In this document: positions 50,365 to 63,500 of the stretch, piece by piece
How the letters are laid out: each line of letters starts with the position of its first letter
How positions within the stretch are numbered: position 1 is the first letter of the stretch
Assembly (NCBI GenBank): GCA_034620365.1
Contig: JAQGEQ010000295.1
Location: forward strand, 62,001-126,000
Source: Pegea sp. RAD2-039
Lineage: Eukaryota > Chordata > Thaliacea > Salpida > Salpidae
Direction of reading: 5' to 3'
DNA length: 64,000 nt
Position numbers and translations under genes: made by a program
The notes under the pieces: model-generated
What the model saw: the letters and a program-made list of their open reading frames with translations, nothing else
What the model was told of the DNA's origin: nothing
Databases searched by the model: none

Positions 50365-51346
50365 AATAAAGATTTTTAATGACCACAATTGATCACTAAA
50401 ATATGCTTATACAACAACAGTTACTTTTTTATGAAATATGCTGGTTAGTGCTACTTTTAATGAATAAACTTTGATTACTTGTGATATTACTTAGTTGATA
50501 TATTGTATTGACATTTTTTCAATATTTGCAATTGTTTTGGTTAGATTATGTAAACACTATAATTTGATTCTATGCCTTTGCAACCTGTTGATTGAAATTT
50601 TTTCGATGAATATATTTAACAATTTTATATGAAATGCATGAATTAAAGTAACTAAAAGGAATTTGATTCGTTTTTTGATAAAGCTGTGTACAGAATGGTT
50701 CTTTAAACAATTATTTGCAAAAGGGTTCTAGTCTTTTAGCATTTGAGGCAGGTGCTGCACAAAAGAGGAGCCCTGAATGAAATCTCTATGGAAGATCTAT
50801 CTTGTTAACAAATGGCATGAATAAATAAGTTTTAACAGATTTCACTAAGAACACCTTAATGGCGGGAAATTAAAATAGCTAATTGTACGAAAAATTGTTA
50901 TTTCATTAGTAAATAATGAACTAAAATAACACACTAAGTCACCTGATTGAACAACTTTTTTATTGTTGTCACTTTTTGGTGATCTGATAATGTTTAGAAC
51001 AGTACGAATCTTTTAACAATTCTTATATAAGTGATTAGTTACTAGTAGAGGTATTGTAATTTTAAGATTTATTTACATCATAAAATTTGTGTTTCTTGAC
51101 TACCTTAGAGACTGAGAATGCAAGTCTTATAGATTCAGAAAGCATTTAAATTACAGTTCACCTTTAGAGCTGATTTTTTATGAATAGATTTGCAGAAACA
51201 TTTTAATTAATCATGCATGATCGTATTTTTTAAATAAAAATATTTTGTGACTCTTACACCAAGTAAAATTTATTTCATTTTACTTAAAAAAAAACTGTAT
51301 GATCATTACCCAAAATATCTACTAAATTACTATTTACTAGGTTTTA

Positions 51347-51491
51347 TTGTTTCTATTCCACAAAAATTTAACAATGTGTCAGGTTGAATCGTCAACTGAA
51401 GTTGCATATATACTGGCCATCGTAGACGATGAAAACCCCTCAGGCTATTTTGATTTAAATTTTACTTATATTTTAAGCAAAATTCATGAAG
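51347..51491 (+). other. Orphan coding-like exon
   Basis: Possible acceptor (TTTACTAG, ending 51340), open frame including CQVESSTEVAYILAIVDDEN and PSGYFDLNFTYILSKIHE, then a donor GTAAAT. An ATG lies at about 51373. Composition is richer than the surroundings. It may belong to the same gene as the UBL ORF one kilobase upstream, but no link is shown. Confidence 0.3.
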
Positions 51492-51694
51492 GTAAATTTA
51501 AACTTCATAATATTTACAAATATGTGATTTTTTATTTAATAAAGTACAAAATGTTTCAACTATGCTATGCATTCACAACATAACTGAAGTGAATAAAGCC
51601 AAACTATAAAAAAAATCAAGAAAAAGTACATTTGAAAAATAAAACAAAGAACTTTAAATAAAAATAATGATTCTAAGGTTTTCTAAAAGTTTTC

Positions 51695-51809
51695 TCAACA
51701 ATTCCTGGATGCTCTTCCAGCTCTTCCTTGAGAAAAAGATTTTGTTTCAGCTGCAGTGAAAATTTTAGTTTTGTCTATGCAGTAACGACCAGATTCAGAA
51801 GTATCTTTT
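51695..51809 (-). pseudogene. DExH helicase-like fragment
   Basis: On the minus strand an acceptor (AACAG) is followed by SGRYCIDKTKIF and FSQGRAGRASRNC, then TGA. The second part resembles motif VI of DEAH/DExH RNA helicases (Q-R-x-GRAGR), and the first the preceding (V)VD-G-x-K strand. No other helicase motif was found nearby, so this is a stray exon or a relic. Confidence 0.35.
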
Positions 51810-53740
51810 CTGTTAAAAAATAAAAGGTGTAAAAAAATAGTTATTTCTGTACAACTGGTTTTTGTACAACTTTTAACATTTAAAAAATTTTATTCGATAT
51901 TAAGTGGTAAAGTTTTTTTTTGGTTCTGTAAGCTGAATAAACTAATTACAGTTTTCTGAAATCAAATGAAGATCTTCTGGCAGAAGCTGGTGGCTTGATA
52001 ATTGATCATTCTATTCTGTATGTGATAAGAATATTTTCATCAAATGGATTTTAAAAGGATTGAAGACATTTTCAGTTTTTGGATCTTATTTATAAAGTCA
52101 GCAACTGGATTTTGAAAAATTATGAACATATAGAAACATTTTATTAAGTTGAGACATAATATAATATGGTTCTTTTCATCTTCTACTTCTTTTCATCATT
52201 AATACCATTTTGAGTTTCACATTGAATGACTTTTTAACGTCTGCTGAGGATTCCATGTTGGAAGATGTCCACCTTACCTAAAATAAATAAATAGAAATAA
52301 TGCAATTCAGCAATAAGTTTCTAGATTATTCAATCTCTGAAAGGTTGTGCAGCAAAATGAGATTTAAAATATTAGTAAAACTCATCTGTTTAATTCAAAA
52401 TAGAAATTTATAGTTTCAAATTAAATTTTTTGATTTGTAGTCAATTGTTATTGAAAAAATCAAGTTTAATAATCATATAGAATACTATTTCAGTTTAAAA
52501 ATTGCACCAGTTTTGTTGTATCTATCATAGTAGAGTAAAATTTATTACAACTAAAATTTTAAGTAAAATCTACCAAACCAACCTTATCATAAAAATAAAT
52601 TTATAATTCTTGTAAAGTTTGATTAGTTTTTAATTGTTTTAGTAGAAATCAGACAATATAATTTATTTACAATTATTTTTTACAAACTAAAGTAAAAAAG
52701 AATAATTTCTGTATGTACTAAACCCTTGTTTGGATATTGATACTAACTTCAAAATTAATCTTAAATTGATGATAAATTTACATTTATAAGCATCAATTAA
52801 GTAATACAAAATTATATGTTTATTTGAAAAAGGTGATAACTAATGATGTCAAAATGAATTTAAAGATGCATTTAGATATAAGAGATTATTCACATGATTA
52901 ATATAAACTAACTGAAAACATATGAAGTTAAGAAAACTTGATATACTGATAAAATAAATTTACGGCTTTGTTTTTATTTAAATAAGTTTTTTTTTGTTTT
53001 TAGTAGCTAACAACAAGCCTAAATCCAGCATAAATTAAGAATGGAATACTCACAGCTTTTAATTTCGAAGAGATTCTTTATCGGGATCAAATTTCTAAGA
53101 AAACTTCCATAAACTTTTTTGTATCAAATTAGTCATAGTTAAAGGGTTAAGAGTACCTTAAACTAGAAATTGAGTCACAATTCACTTGTTTCTTACAGGT
53201 ATCAGTGATGACATTAATAATCCATTCATTAACAAAAAAACTATTTAATTATTTTTATAATTATAAAAATAACCAGTTTTTAAAACTTAGGTTGTTATAA
53301 ATAAACTACTTTCAAAATAAAAAAATGTTATAAATGTATCACAATGTTATGCAGAAAATATTTAACTTATCAAATAAGAAATTCAAGGATGACAAAGAAA
53401 AACCTTTTTTATTTTAATAGTTTCCGAAATGATTGTAGAAACTATAAAAAAAGGATGTAAGGACAAGTTTTTCTCATTATTTTTGATAATGATTTTAAAG
53501 GTTACAAGTTTTTTTTTCCAAATTTTGAAAATAAAATCATAAATTATAATTTAACAGTATAGGATAGCAAATTAATCAATTTTAATAAGATTAGAGTTAG
53601 AAAGACATAGAGTTAGAAGCACAATAGAAGAAATGATAATATACCAGTAAATAACAATTTTAGTCATAGTAAGCAAAACTGAAACTTTAATATTAATACA
53701 AGTTAACAAAACAAAAGCATTTCATTACAAAAGGGAGAAC
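51810..53740. other. Stretch without a supported gene
   Basis: A short open frame on the minus strand at about 52.18-52.25 kb begins MESSADVKKSFNVKLKM; it is too short to call. The rest is AT-rich and shows no repeat family of this window. Confidence 0.5.
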
Positions 53741-55025
53741 TTACTTGGGAAAAGTTATGCCGTATGTAAACAAGTCAGTGAGGGGATAATATGCAGCTAT
53801 AATATTCTGTCACCAAAAAGAACTTAGGTTAGTAAACGTTTTCTGTAAAACTAACCGAATAACTTGAATTAGCAACAAATGGCTTATAAAAATCCTTATA
53901 AAAGCAATTCTAGGAGAAGCAAAACTTCAAGTTTCAATTCAGAGTTGCAGATTTACAATCAGTTTGTCATTTTACTTGTTATAATTTTACTTACTCGTTA
54001 TATATGCTCATTATGTGTCGAATTTTAGAGTTTTCCATGGATAGCTATATTCGTGCTGGTCAATGATTACTTGCTAAAACTAATATCAGCTACTACTCCC
54101 CAGGTTTCTATGACGACATTTAAGATTACAATTTGGATGAAAAAGGACGTTAAGTACTTGCAAGTTTCAGAAGAGAAGGTAGAACTATATTAGTTTTATT
54201 CATTGCTCCCAAAATTGTCTTCAGGACGCTTACAGTCTGCAAGAACTTTTGTAGTGTGGAAATCTTGTAGAAGCTCAGTTGGCAGTCAACTTGCCACCAT
54301 GCTCATCTTACTCGGTGTTAGAAACATTGAACACCACCAGTAAGAAATGCTTGGTTGAACATAAATTGGCACCAATAATTTCTGTAATTCATACCACAAG
54401 GTTTTACTGAGAAAATCTGCAAATACTGAAAAATAATTTTGATGAAGATAGCTTAGTCACCTTACAGAAACAACACCATAGCAAACGACTAAACACAGTA
54501 AGATTTCAAGCGCAGTAAGGACGTAGATTCAAATCGAGAGAGTATTTTCAGGAAAACCTAAGAGGAAACTTTACAAGATCAATCTCTTCGCTAAATTAAT
54601 TTTGCTACAGAATCCTAAATCATTTACTTGTCACTATTTGCTTTGTTTATTATTTTGGCTTAAAGCAAATGAATACTAAAAATAACCTTCAAAGGAATCA
54701 AATCTAGTCAGGCAAAATTAAAAATGGTATCTACACTTTCTTAAATTGGTTGATGGGTTGGAATTGCTTCTTTGTAAAAAATGGTTAGTTACAACAAATA
54801 GTTCTTCCCTTAGTCCTTCCCTCAAGTTATACCAATTTCAACGACAAACATTACACCTTAATAAGCCCATATCACCTAGTACTTGAATCAGAGCAAATTG
54901 TTTCTCATACCGCACAATTAATACTTGGAACCAGCTGCTATCAGACATTGTCATGGCAGAATCACTGGTGTTGTTCGAGCAAAAATTAAAACGTATTATT
55001 GCCAACATTATCATTTTTAAACTGT
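53740..55025. other. GC-richer segment of unknown origin
   Basis: Base composition is clearly richer than its surroundings over about 1.2 kb. Plus-strand frames at 54.0-54.3 kb are coding-like but broken (SYIRAG, SYYSPGFYDD, RREGRTILVLF). A minus-strand frame (55021-54838) reads SDSSWFQVLIVRYEKQFALI then LGDMGLL, loosely like a UBA domain. No family can be assigned; an old, inactive gene or element is likely. Confidence 0.35.
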
Positions 55026-55029
55026 GATT

Positions 55030-56589
55030 TTTTTTTACTTTTTTTGTATTATTAACATTTTATGTAATTGCTCACTGTTATATTCTATGAGGTCTACTGA
55101 AATACCACGTGTTACATCATTTGCTTTTTATATTTCTAACTTAATAAATATTTTTCGTGCGAAAAATGCTTTTTTAAGACCCCCTTCGTCGTATTTACTA
55201 AATTAAATAAATAAATGTGACAGAATTAACTTTTTTTAAGTCTGTATCTACTTTGTTTCATGAAAGTTGTATCTGAAGTTAAAACACTTTTTAATTAAAC
55301 CATTCTAGATTAAATTACAGGAAATGTTTACATAATTCTTAATTCTAGCTGTTATAGAAAAAAAAATCGTGTAGGAAAGTTAAATAGTAATTTTATATTG
55401 TTTGTTTAATTTATTTAAACTTTTTTATTACAATTGTTTTAACTTGTTTATGATGTAGTCAGTTAATTTTTTATGGTGTTTAAATAAATTGATTTAAAAT
55501 AACTAGAAACTAATTAAGAAAATGAAAAAAGGCTTTAGAAACTGCAATGTAAAATGCATTTTGTTGTACAAACTTTCTACATTATCACCTTTAAACGTCT
55601 AACGTTGTATTTTTTTAATACTTTATCACTTCAGGTACTCTTATTCACATCTATTGAAATAAATATTAACTAAAATAATATTAATATCATAATTCACAAA
55701 TTGATTAATCAAATAATTAAATCCTTATTTTATATATTCACCTGAAAGTATTCTAGAAAAATATAAATATTTTACTTCCAGATTTTATTAATCTCGAAAA
55801 TTTATCTTAACTTATTTCAAAAAGATTACTTTTCTATTGTCAACTTTTTCTGACTGTAATACTACAATCATTTAAATCCATAAATGAAATTTTTTAATTT
55901 AGATAACTTCACTTTTCCTCTTTTATTTTCTTTATATTTTTTAGGGAATTTTTTTTGTTTTTCAGGTATTCAAAATGTCTAAGAACATTTTGCTTAGAAA
56001 TTTTACAAAGAAGTAATTATTAGATACCTGTAGATAATTATTTTATGACCTGATAAAAAGTTGATGAGCTGATTGTTTTTCAAAAATATTGAAACTTTAG
56101 TATTTTATAAAAGTTCTTTATTATTTTTGTAACTTATTTATAAATAATAATTTTTTTATATCAACATTGATTTTAAATTTTTTGTTATTAAATAAACTTT
56201 TGGTTTTATACTAGTTAATAAAGTTAATCAAATTATCTTTTATCTTAAAAATTGTTATCATTTTTACCAAAATTTATTTAATGTTAATTTTAGATAATCA
56301 TATAAATTTAGGAATTTCTTTTAAACATAGTGTTTCATTTATAAAAAACTTTTTTTAAGAGTTTTAATTTTACAATTTGTTTTTTTTATAAATAAGTGAT
56401 TTATTTATAAATAATTATTTTATCATTTTATAATCAAATATAAAAATTAATAAAAGAGCATTTTACTCTTTATATTATTTATATAATTGTATCTTTTTAC
56501 ATTAATGAAGATTTTCACAATTTTAACAGGGCTTATTTAATATTTCACTTTACAACTTGTGAATAAGTGTTTTTGATAGAAATTTTATT
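55030..56589. other. AT-rich upstream region of the E2F gene
   Basis: The part at 55.80-55.97 kb repeats at 63.84-64.0 kb. No CCAAT or TATA arrangement stands out. No coding exon was seen. Confidence 0.45.
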
Positions 56590-58580
56590 ATGTCTGATGA
56601 TTATAAAGGTTTTTCTTCGGCAACTTTAGCTCAGCAAGACTGTGCTCAAAACCTTGAATCTGTTCAACCTGATATGCAGAACAGGTTTTCAATTAATCTT
56701 TAAAAATTTAAGTATATTTAAGACAATTTACTTTTTAGCTCTAATATCCTGAAGCCGGAAGTATCTTTAGGATATTCTGCTAATAATCTTCCAAATAGCC
56801 CGGAGAACTTCAACCCACCTCTGATAAGACCGGTAAATAAACTTTAAAAACTCTCAAAGACATTTGTGTTGAATGAATCACTTACAGGCGAAAAGAAGAT
56901 TAAATTTGGATGATGCAAATCTTTGGTGTGACAAACAAGTAATCAAGAAAGCAAATTCTGCTTATCTACCTTGCAAAGCAAACGTAACAAAAGTAAGACA
57001 TCATTTCATCTTTAATATTCCTAAAGAAATTTTCATTCAGAGTAAGAAAAAACCAACAAAGAAAAACCCAAGATCCTTTAAATCTCCAGCAGAGAAATCA
57101 AGATATGACACAGCATTAAGTCTGCTAACTAGAAGGTCCAGATCTTTAAACTAATTCCAAATCTTTTTATGTAGACTTACTTTTTACAGATTTATTGAGC
57201 TCATGAATAACTCACCAAATAGAATCATCAACTTAAACAAAGCTGCTGAGGTTTTATCAGTTCCAAAACGACGCATATATGACATCACTAATGTCCTTGA
57301 TGGTATTAAACTGATTGAAAAACAATCCAAGAACAATGTACAGTGGATGTGAGTGAATTTTTACAACTCCCATAAATTTTAAGAATTTTTGCAAAAATTT
57401 CCACAAAGCATTTTATTTTAACAATAAGTCACTGAATTTTCGAAAGTCCCAGAAAAAAACATAAGTTTAAAATCATCTTGTACGAGTATTATGTGGTTGC
57501 GAAGTAAAAAGTAAACAGTCAACTGTCAAACCATCACCGTGACTTGTAAAAACTCCTCGCCCAGCAAAAACTTGGTCAAAGTTGCCAAGCACTAAAGAAT
57601 TCGTTTTTATTTAGCACCTTCACTTCTAAAAAAGTTCATTTTTCGATCTCTTTTCATTTTCGGGACCTCACAAATTCAAACCTCCATCTTTTAGAGCTTC
57701 AAAAACCAGCAGCGAATCGAGCGCTTCTACCGCGAGTCATGTGGAGTTTTTAAAGAAGGAATGTAGTCAGCTCGAGGAACAAGAACATCTTCTGGATGAA
57801 ATGATTCTTGATCGTCAAATAGACATCGAACGACTCTCAGAGAAGAATTCTGAATACTCTTATGTGACGTACGAAGACATCCGAGACATCAGCGTTTTTC
57901 AGGATCAGCTTGTAATTTGTGTCAAGGCTCCTGAAAAGACAAAACTGGAGATTCCTGATCCCGGAAAGAACGGAGGAGTAAGTTAGATTTATCGCCCTCT
58001 AGTGGCTGAAATCAACAAAATCTTCATCTTACAGAAAATTCAAATGATGCTGAAGAGCACTAAAGGGGCGATCGATGTCTTATTTTGTCCAGATAATCAA
58101 TCAAAGGACAATAAAGAGGATAACGCGGAAGATTTCGATGCAGATTCTCTTCTGGAAGACACCTACACTAAAAGTAATTCTCACCAACTCCATCTTGTGT
58201 TTAAACTCACTCTGTGATATATTTCAGGTCCTACTGCTTCCTCATCACAAGCATCTTCGTCATCACGGACGTCACAACAACCTCAAGAATCCTCAAGCAA
58301 TGATTTAATGCCTTTGTCGGAGTTTGCTTACTTCTTAGATCCTACCTCTTCTTCAAGTCAACTCCAGGCGCCATCTCCGCGTGAGCAGCCTTCGACTGCA
58401 GAGTCCTCGTTTCCATTTTCTTCGGAGTAACAATTTATATCATCTCAAGGAGCAGATTCGGCTTTTATCGAGGATGAAAACCAATCTTGTATACGAGTTT
58501 CTGCTTCTGATCTTAACTGTCCATAGTATTTTTATAACCTTGAAGAGAGTGAAGTTATCTCTGATTTATTTGATATTTAA
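56590..58580 (+). CDS. E2F: E2F-family transcription factor
   Basis: Exons: 56590-56684, 56739-56832, 56888-56992, 57041-57135, 57190-57348, 57695-57977, 58035-58173 and 58228 onward, with consistent phases. The DNA-binding winged helix spans exons 4-5 ([57 protein letters not shown]) and includes the signature [10 protein letters not shown]. Exons 6-7 hold the leucine-zipper dimerisation part ([20 protein letters not shown]) and the marked box ([27 protein letters not shown]). It should bind DNA with a DP partner. The frame meets TAA at 58428-58430 (390 residues). In the same frame, 58527-58577 encodes [17 protein letters not shown], the Rb pocket-binding motif of E2F4/5-type proteins, ending TAA 58578-58580. 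An intron 58381-58455 (GTGAGC...CAG) would skip the first stop; a TAG at 58524-58526 remains. The last part of the model is therefore uncertain. Confidence 0.85.
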
Positions 58581-60440
58581 TCAAATGATCTTTCGTCGAA
58601 TTGATGCTTTCCTTTCTAATGTCTCATTTTCTTTTGAACCATACAAAGCAATGCAAGACTAATTTGTTGGCCTCTCTCTAATCTCTTGATTATCTCAATA
58701 TCAAGAGATTATTATTATTATTGTATTTATAGTAATATATTGTCAATCTATTATCAGATATCGTCTTGATGCTTGGTTTTGTGTTTTAAAGCGTTTCACG
58801 AAAAGTTCAATCGACATTTTTAGAGTGACATTTACATCTTTAGTTTTAAATATACGTTTTGTTTGATGAAAATGAATTTTACAGTGATCTTTTTAACATT
58901 TTTTTATGGGTTTAGATATCTGATCAAATTAAAGTTTACACAAGAATTCTTTTACAGGATTTTTAAGATTAAATCAAACTTTCTAGCTGTAATATAGTTT
59001 ATCACAAGATACTTGGCTAGGATCATATTCTTTATTTAACCTAAATTAATATAAGAAAGTTTTTACAAATTTTTTGTCTCATTAATTACTTCGAAGTCAG
59101 TCGTTTGTTAGGCAAAGTTCGATTTAAACTCAATTTGATTCAGAATACTTCTTAATTAGAATATCTTCTTTAAATCATTTATTTCAAATCTAATTATTTA
59201 ATCTATTCTTTTATTACATCTGTAAAAAATAAAGCTGGTAGTGGAAAATGTAGAAATAAATTAAATTCTGAGCTACATATTAAGCTCATCAAAGAATTTT
59301 TGTTCTCAAAAAATTCATATAAATAAAACACTATTTTATCACAATTTATCAACATAAACAAATTTATTTGGTATATTATACAACAATAATTTTCTCATAC
59401 AATTATCATATATCGTATACAAACAAAAGGATTACCAGATTCTTTTATTGAAACTTTTATTTGAGCAAACACTGGCAACAGGTATCATCGGTATCACCAG
59501 TTGAATATGATGATAAAAATGGTCAGAAGCAACAAATTTCCACAAGCATAAGTCAACTCCTTTATAAAATAATGAAAAACAGATTTAAGCAGACTTGAGG
59601 TCGAACAGGTTAAATAATAAGTAACTTACACTGATCATGATAAGTAACTAGCATCACTGAACTGATTGACCAAATATATTAATTACATAAATCTCATTAT
59701 AGAACAATTCGTAAGAATTTAAAAGCTAAAAAATCGAATCTTGCAAAAATAAAGATGAACAAAAATTGATGACTTTTCTACAAACCGTTGAAAAAGTGAA
59801 AATAATTTTTACTATTTAATGTTTAAAATAAAAAAGGAGTGAAAAAAAACGTTTTAAAAGCTGGGTTAGATTCCTATTATTGAATTTATATTCTTGTGAT
59901 TTTTTTGTAAAGTTAGCAGTAGAAGAAGGATAAATTTCTAAATTGGCTGATCTTTATTAACTTAGTTGTGCTTAAACATATAAAAAACGAGTTAATAAAT
60001 TTAACTCTAGATTTACTTGAATGTGAAAGTTTGTTGAATGATTAAAAAAGTTTTATGAAAAAACGAACAGAAGTGATATGAACAAGTATACATTATGTTA
60101 CAAAAGAATAAAGCAAGATACAGATAGAATAATTGACAGATTTAAAAGGATATTGGTATCGGGCATGTTTTTCTCAAAATAATATACTGCCACTAATCCA
60201 CAATTACAATTAATCATAGGAATTATCAAAACTCCAGGTATGAACGACGTAACAAATATAAAGATACAAAATAGTACAAGAAAACCTTTTAATTAGAATA
60301 AACTAAAAGATTACTGCTTGATTTTGAATCATTTATTCCCATCAACTAGAATCAGCTTCTCGTTTCATCCATCTTATAAAAGATCATAAACTTTCTGGAA
60401 AATTATGATCTTTGTTTTATTTGTTTATTTAAAAAATATT
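58581..60440. other. Gene-free stretch after E2F
   Basis: The E2F 3' UTR probably occupies the start. An imperfect hairpin (TCTCTTGATTATC...GATATCAAGAGATTA-like) lies at 58.68-58.71 kb. Nothing else is recognisable. Confidence 0.45.
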
Positions 60441-60457
60441 ACAGCTTCAAATTTAAA

Positions 60458-60571
60458 ATGAACTTTAAACTTATTGATGACGTCAAACGAGGCGCCAATC
60501 TCGATGTAGCAGCTATTAGCTTGAAGTTGTCAGCTGTTTTAAGCAGAATAACACCATCTGTTCAGGAATAA
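60458..60571 (+). other. Short ORF in a GC-richer patch with promoter-like motifs
   Basis: After an acceptor-like TATTACAG, an ATG opens 37 codons (MNFKLIDDVKRGANLDVAAI...) to TAA. The same patch contains the palindrome TGACGTCA (CRE type) and GGCGCCAAT (CCAAT/E2F-like), so it may be a promoter or a first exon rather than a small protein. No similarity is recognised. Confidence 0.25.
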
Positions 60572-63500
60572 TTATGTTAAAATGGTTAAACAGGTCACCG
60601 TATATCTCACTAACTCATGTCTAGACATGATATCATAATCTTTTTATATTTATCGATTTTTATAAATTAAAAAATAACCACAGACAATTTATATTAGAAG
60701 ACTTAATAAAGTTGGTTTTTCAGTGATCATACTCGTAAGAAAACCTTAAAAATAGAAACGTATTCAGGTTTGTAGGTTAAATTTTAAGTAGTTTAGAAAT
60801 TTAAGTAAAGTTAAAAAAAATAGGATTCTAGAATGATCTTCAAGATTGATACCCACTATCAGGAATAAAACTTGAAAAAAAAACAAAAATGTGATACTAT
60901 TTAAAACTCAAACAGGTAAAGGTGATGGCTAAACATTAGCTAATGTTTGATAAACACATTTCAAGCTAAATTTTGCTAACTTTCAATAAAATGTTTATAA
61001 TTATTTCAAAACAATTTTTAACTCATAGTTTGATAGTCTTCCTAAAAATAATATCTATTGAAACTTATTTCATTAAATTCAAAAGAAATTTACCAAATAT
61101 TTGTCCTGTAATATCAGATGGGTGAAGGCTACTCCAAGTTGCAATCTATGCTTTAACGCTGATCAGCAGATGTAGGATAATAACTTACACAGACGAAATT
61201 TAATCTAAACTTTAAATTTAAAAACAAAGTCATTTTTATCTGACTTTTGAAATATAATTTTGTAAGTTCATACTTCATCTGACAAAAAAAAATAATTAGA
61301 TTGTTCCAGCAATAATTCACAGAAATTTTAATTAATTTTTTAGATAGAATCAAAGTATTTCGCAGAAAAAAAATTATTACTATCAAAATTTAGTAATTTT
61401 TTTAAAAATTAAAAGATTTCTAATTCCCTTATATCATCTAAAATTGCCTTAAATAGGCACATTCTGTCATTTATAACAACATTTTAAAAACCAATATGTC
61501 TAAATGTAAAGAATGTTATCTTACTTTATTAAATAAAATTAAACTAATATCAAAATAAACATTTTACTGCTGCTACAATACAATTATTTTAGTCAAAATA
61601 AAATAATAAATTATCACACAAAAGTGTTAAGTTATTCTTATGGCTATCAAATTTATTTATAAAGTTTTTTAAAATAAAGTTGATATAAAAAAGAATTTAG
61701 AAATTTAAATTAATTATAAAAAATGGTTGAAATTTGAAAAAGTTAAATCAATTTTCTCAAAATATCAGTCATTAAAAACTATAAAAAAATGCATAAAACT
61801 ATAAATAAAACAAGTAGCTCAACGTATCAAATTAATATTAAATAAAAAAATATATCTTTTAATTGATTACAGAAATTGTTTTTACATTTCCTCTTGATTT
61901 TGTAGAATATAATTTATAGCAATAAAAATGTAATAAATAAAAATGTTAATTACATATCCTATTAGGTCTATTTCAATGAGTAGAAAATAGATATGAAAAT
62001 AAAAGTTTAAACATAATTAGTATAATTATAAGAAATAATTAAAATAAATATAATTAATACAAATTATAAGTAATAGATATTAATAATTATAAATAATGAT
62101 TAAAATAAATATAATTATTAGTAATTATAAAAGGCTATTTTCTAAATGAGTTTTATTTACAAATAAAATATAAATATATTACACAAAATATATATTTTGT
62201 GTTTATGAACAATTAATTATATAATTATAAAATATAATAGCTTCATTAATGTTTTATAATTATTGATAACTTGTATGATTTTTAAATATAACATCTATGA
62301 TAGTTTAAAATTATTATTATTTATTGTTATATAAATTTGTATATACAAAAAGTATATTCATAAGATGTTATAATGTTAGTCAAAACTCCAATAAATCAAA
62401 ATTTGTTTGAATTTTTCATATTTAAAATTTATATAGAAAATAATTTATTTTTATTTTTATACATTTTTGATAAATTTTATAAATTTAAACCAAATATTTC
62501 TAGTGAAGTGAAAATGCCCTGTTAGTAGGTTAGTTAAATGTATCTTCCTAGAATCAAAACAATTGAAAAATATAATTCAACTTGGTATGTGAGTATATTT
62601 TAAATTAGTTGAAATAACTTAAAAAGTAAACAAAACATTAAGTTATACAAAAATGGGTTTTTATTCTTTTGAAAACTTTTTTGTTAATTTTTCTTGAAAT
62701 CATAAATTAATTTTTTGAAAACAAATTGATAAATACAAGATTTACATAAAATACAACTCAAAAATATAATAAACCTATTTTAAAAATAAGTACAATTGTG
62801 ATGTTAATTTTAGTTAAAATATTTCTCATTATTCAACTGGTTTAAAAAATAATTTATTACTTTTACAATTATAATTAAATAATTTTTGAGTCGATTTCAA
62901 TCATTTTGCTTTAATTTCGTTAAGTTTAAAGGAAATACACAAAAAGTTTATAGAGAACTTCCATGCTGTTGAGCTCAAAAGATGAAATGAATAATTTCAA
63001 AAATTAATGAAGCTTAAAAGCAAAGCAAGACTCAGTGAAATGCAAAACAAAACATTTAGGGGTTGCTTGTTAAGAGCTATGTCTTTCTCTCTCTGCTTCA
63101 GTTTTTTTAAGAATACATAGCGCCATTTGGAGGTAGTTGATGGTATTTATATTTAGCGGATGTATATCGCCCTTGCAGGTATCTTTAAAACAAAGACAGG
63201 GGTGGCCAAATATTTCATTTGCCTTGTAACAGCTCTTTAGAAAACAGATCCTTTAAGATCCACCCGTCATTTATTCGATGAAAATCTCAGAACTTAGGTT
63301 GGTAAAATTGTGTTGTAAAACTAGTCGAGTAACTTAAATTAACAACAAGGGGCCAATAAAAAGTCAGGAATTCATGTTTAGAAGATCTCATTGATAAAAA
63401 TATGCATTAAAGTTCATCTTATAAACTGTTGAATGAAATGTTGAAACGATAAAAAGATCAACTTTGCTAACAATTAGAAGATAGGGAAAATTTAAAATAT

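Noticed and set aside
57993-58009. CTCF-like core (GCCCTCTAGTGG) in an E2F intron
   Set aside because: One short match is expected by chance or as part of an old repeat, and nothing supports use.
58428-58526. Reassigned stop codons in this genome
   Set aside because: Genes A, B and E end at ordinary stops, and the stops in D, F and G lie in copies with other damage. Splicing or allele loss explains E2F better.
63198-63230. hAT transposon end (CAGGGGTGGCCAAA)
   Set aside because: No inverted partner, target-site duplication or transposase was found, so it is mentioned only in the region entry.
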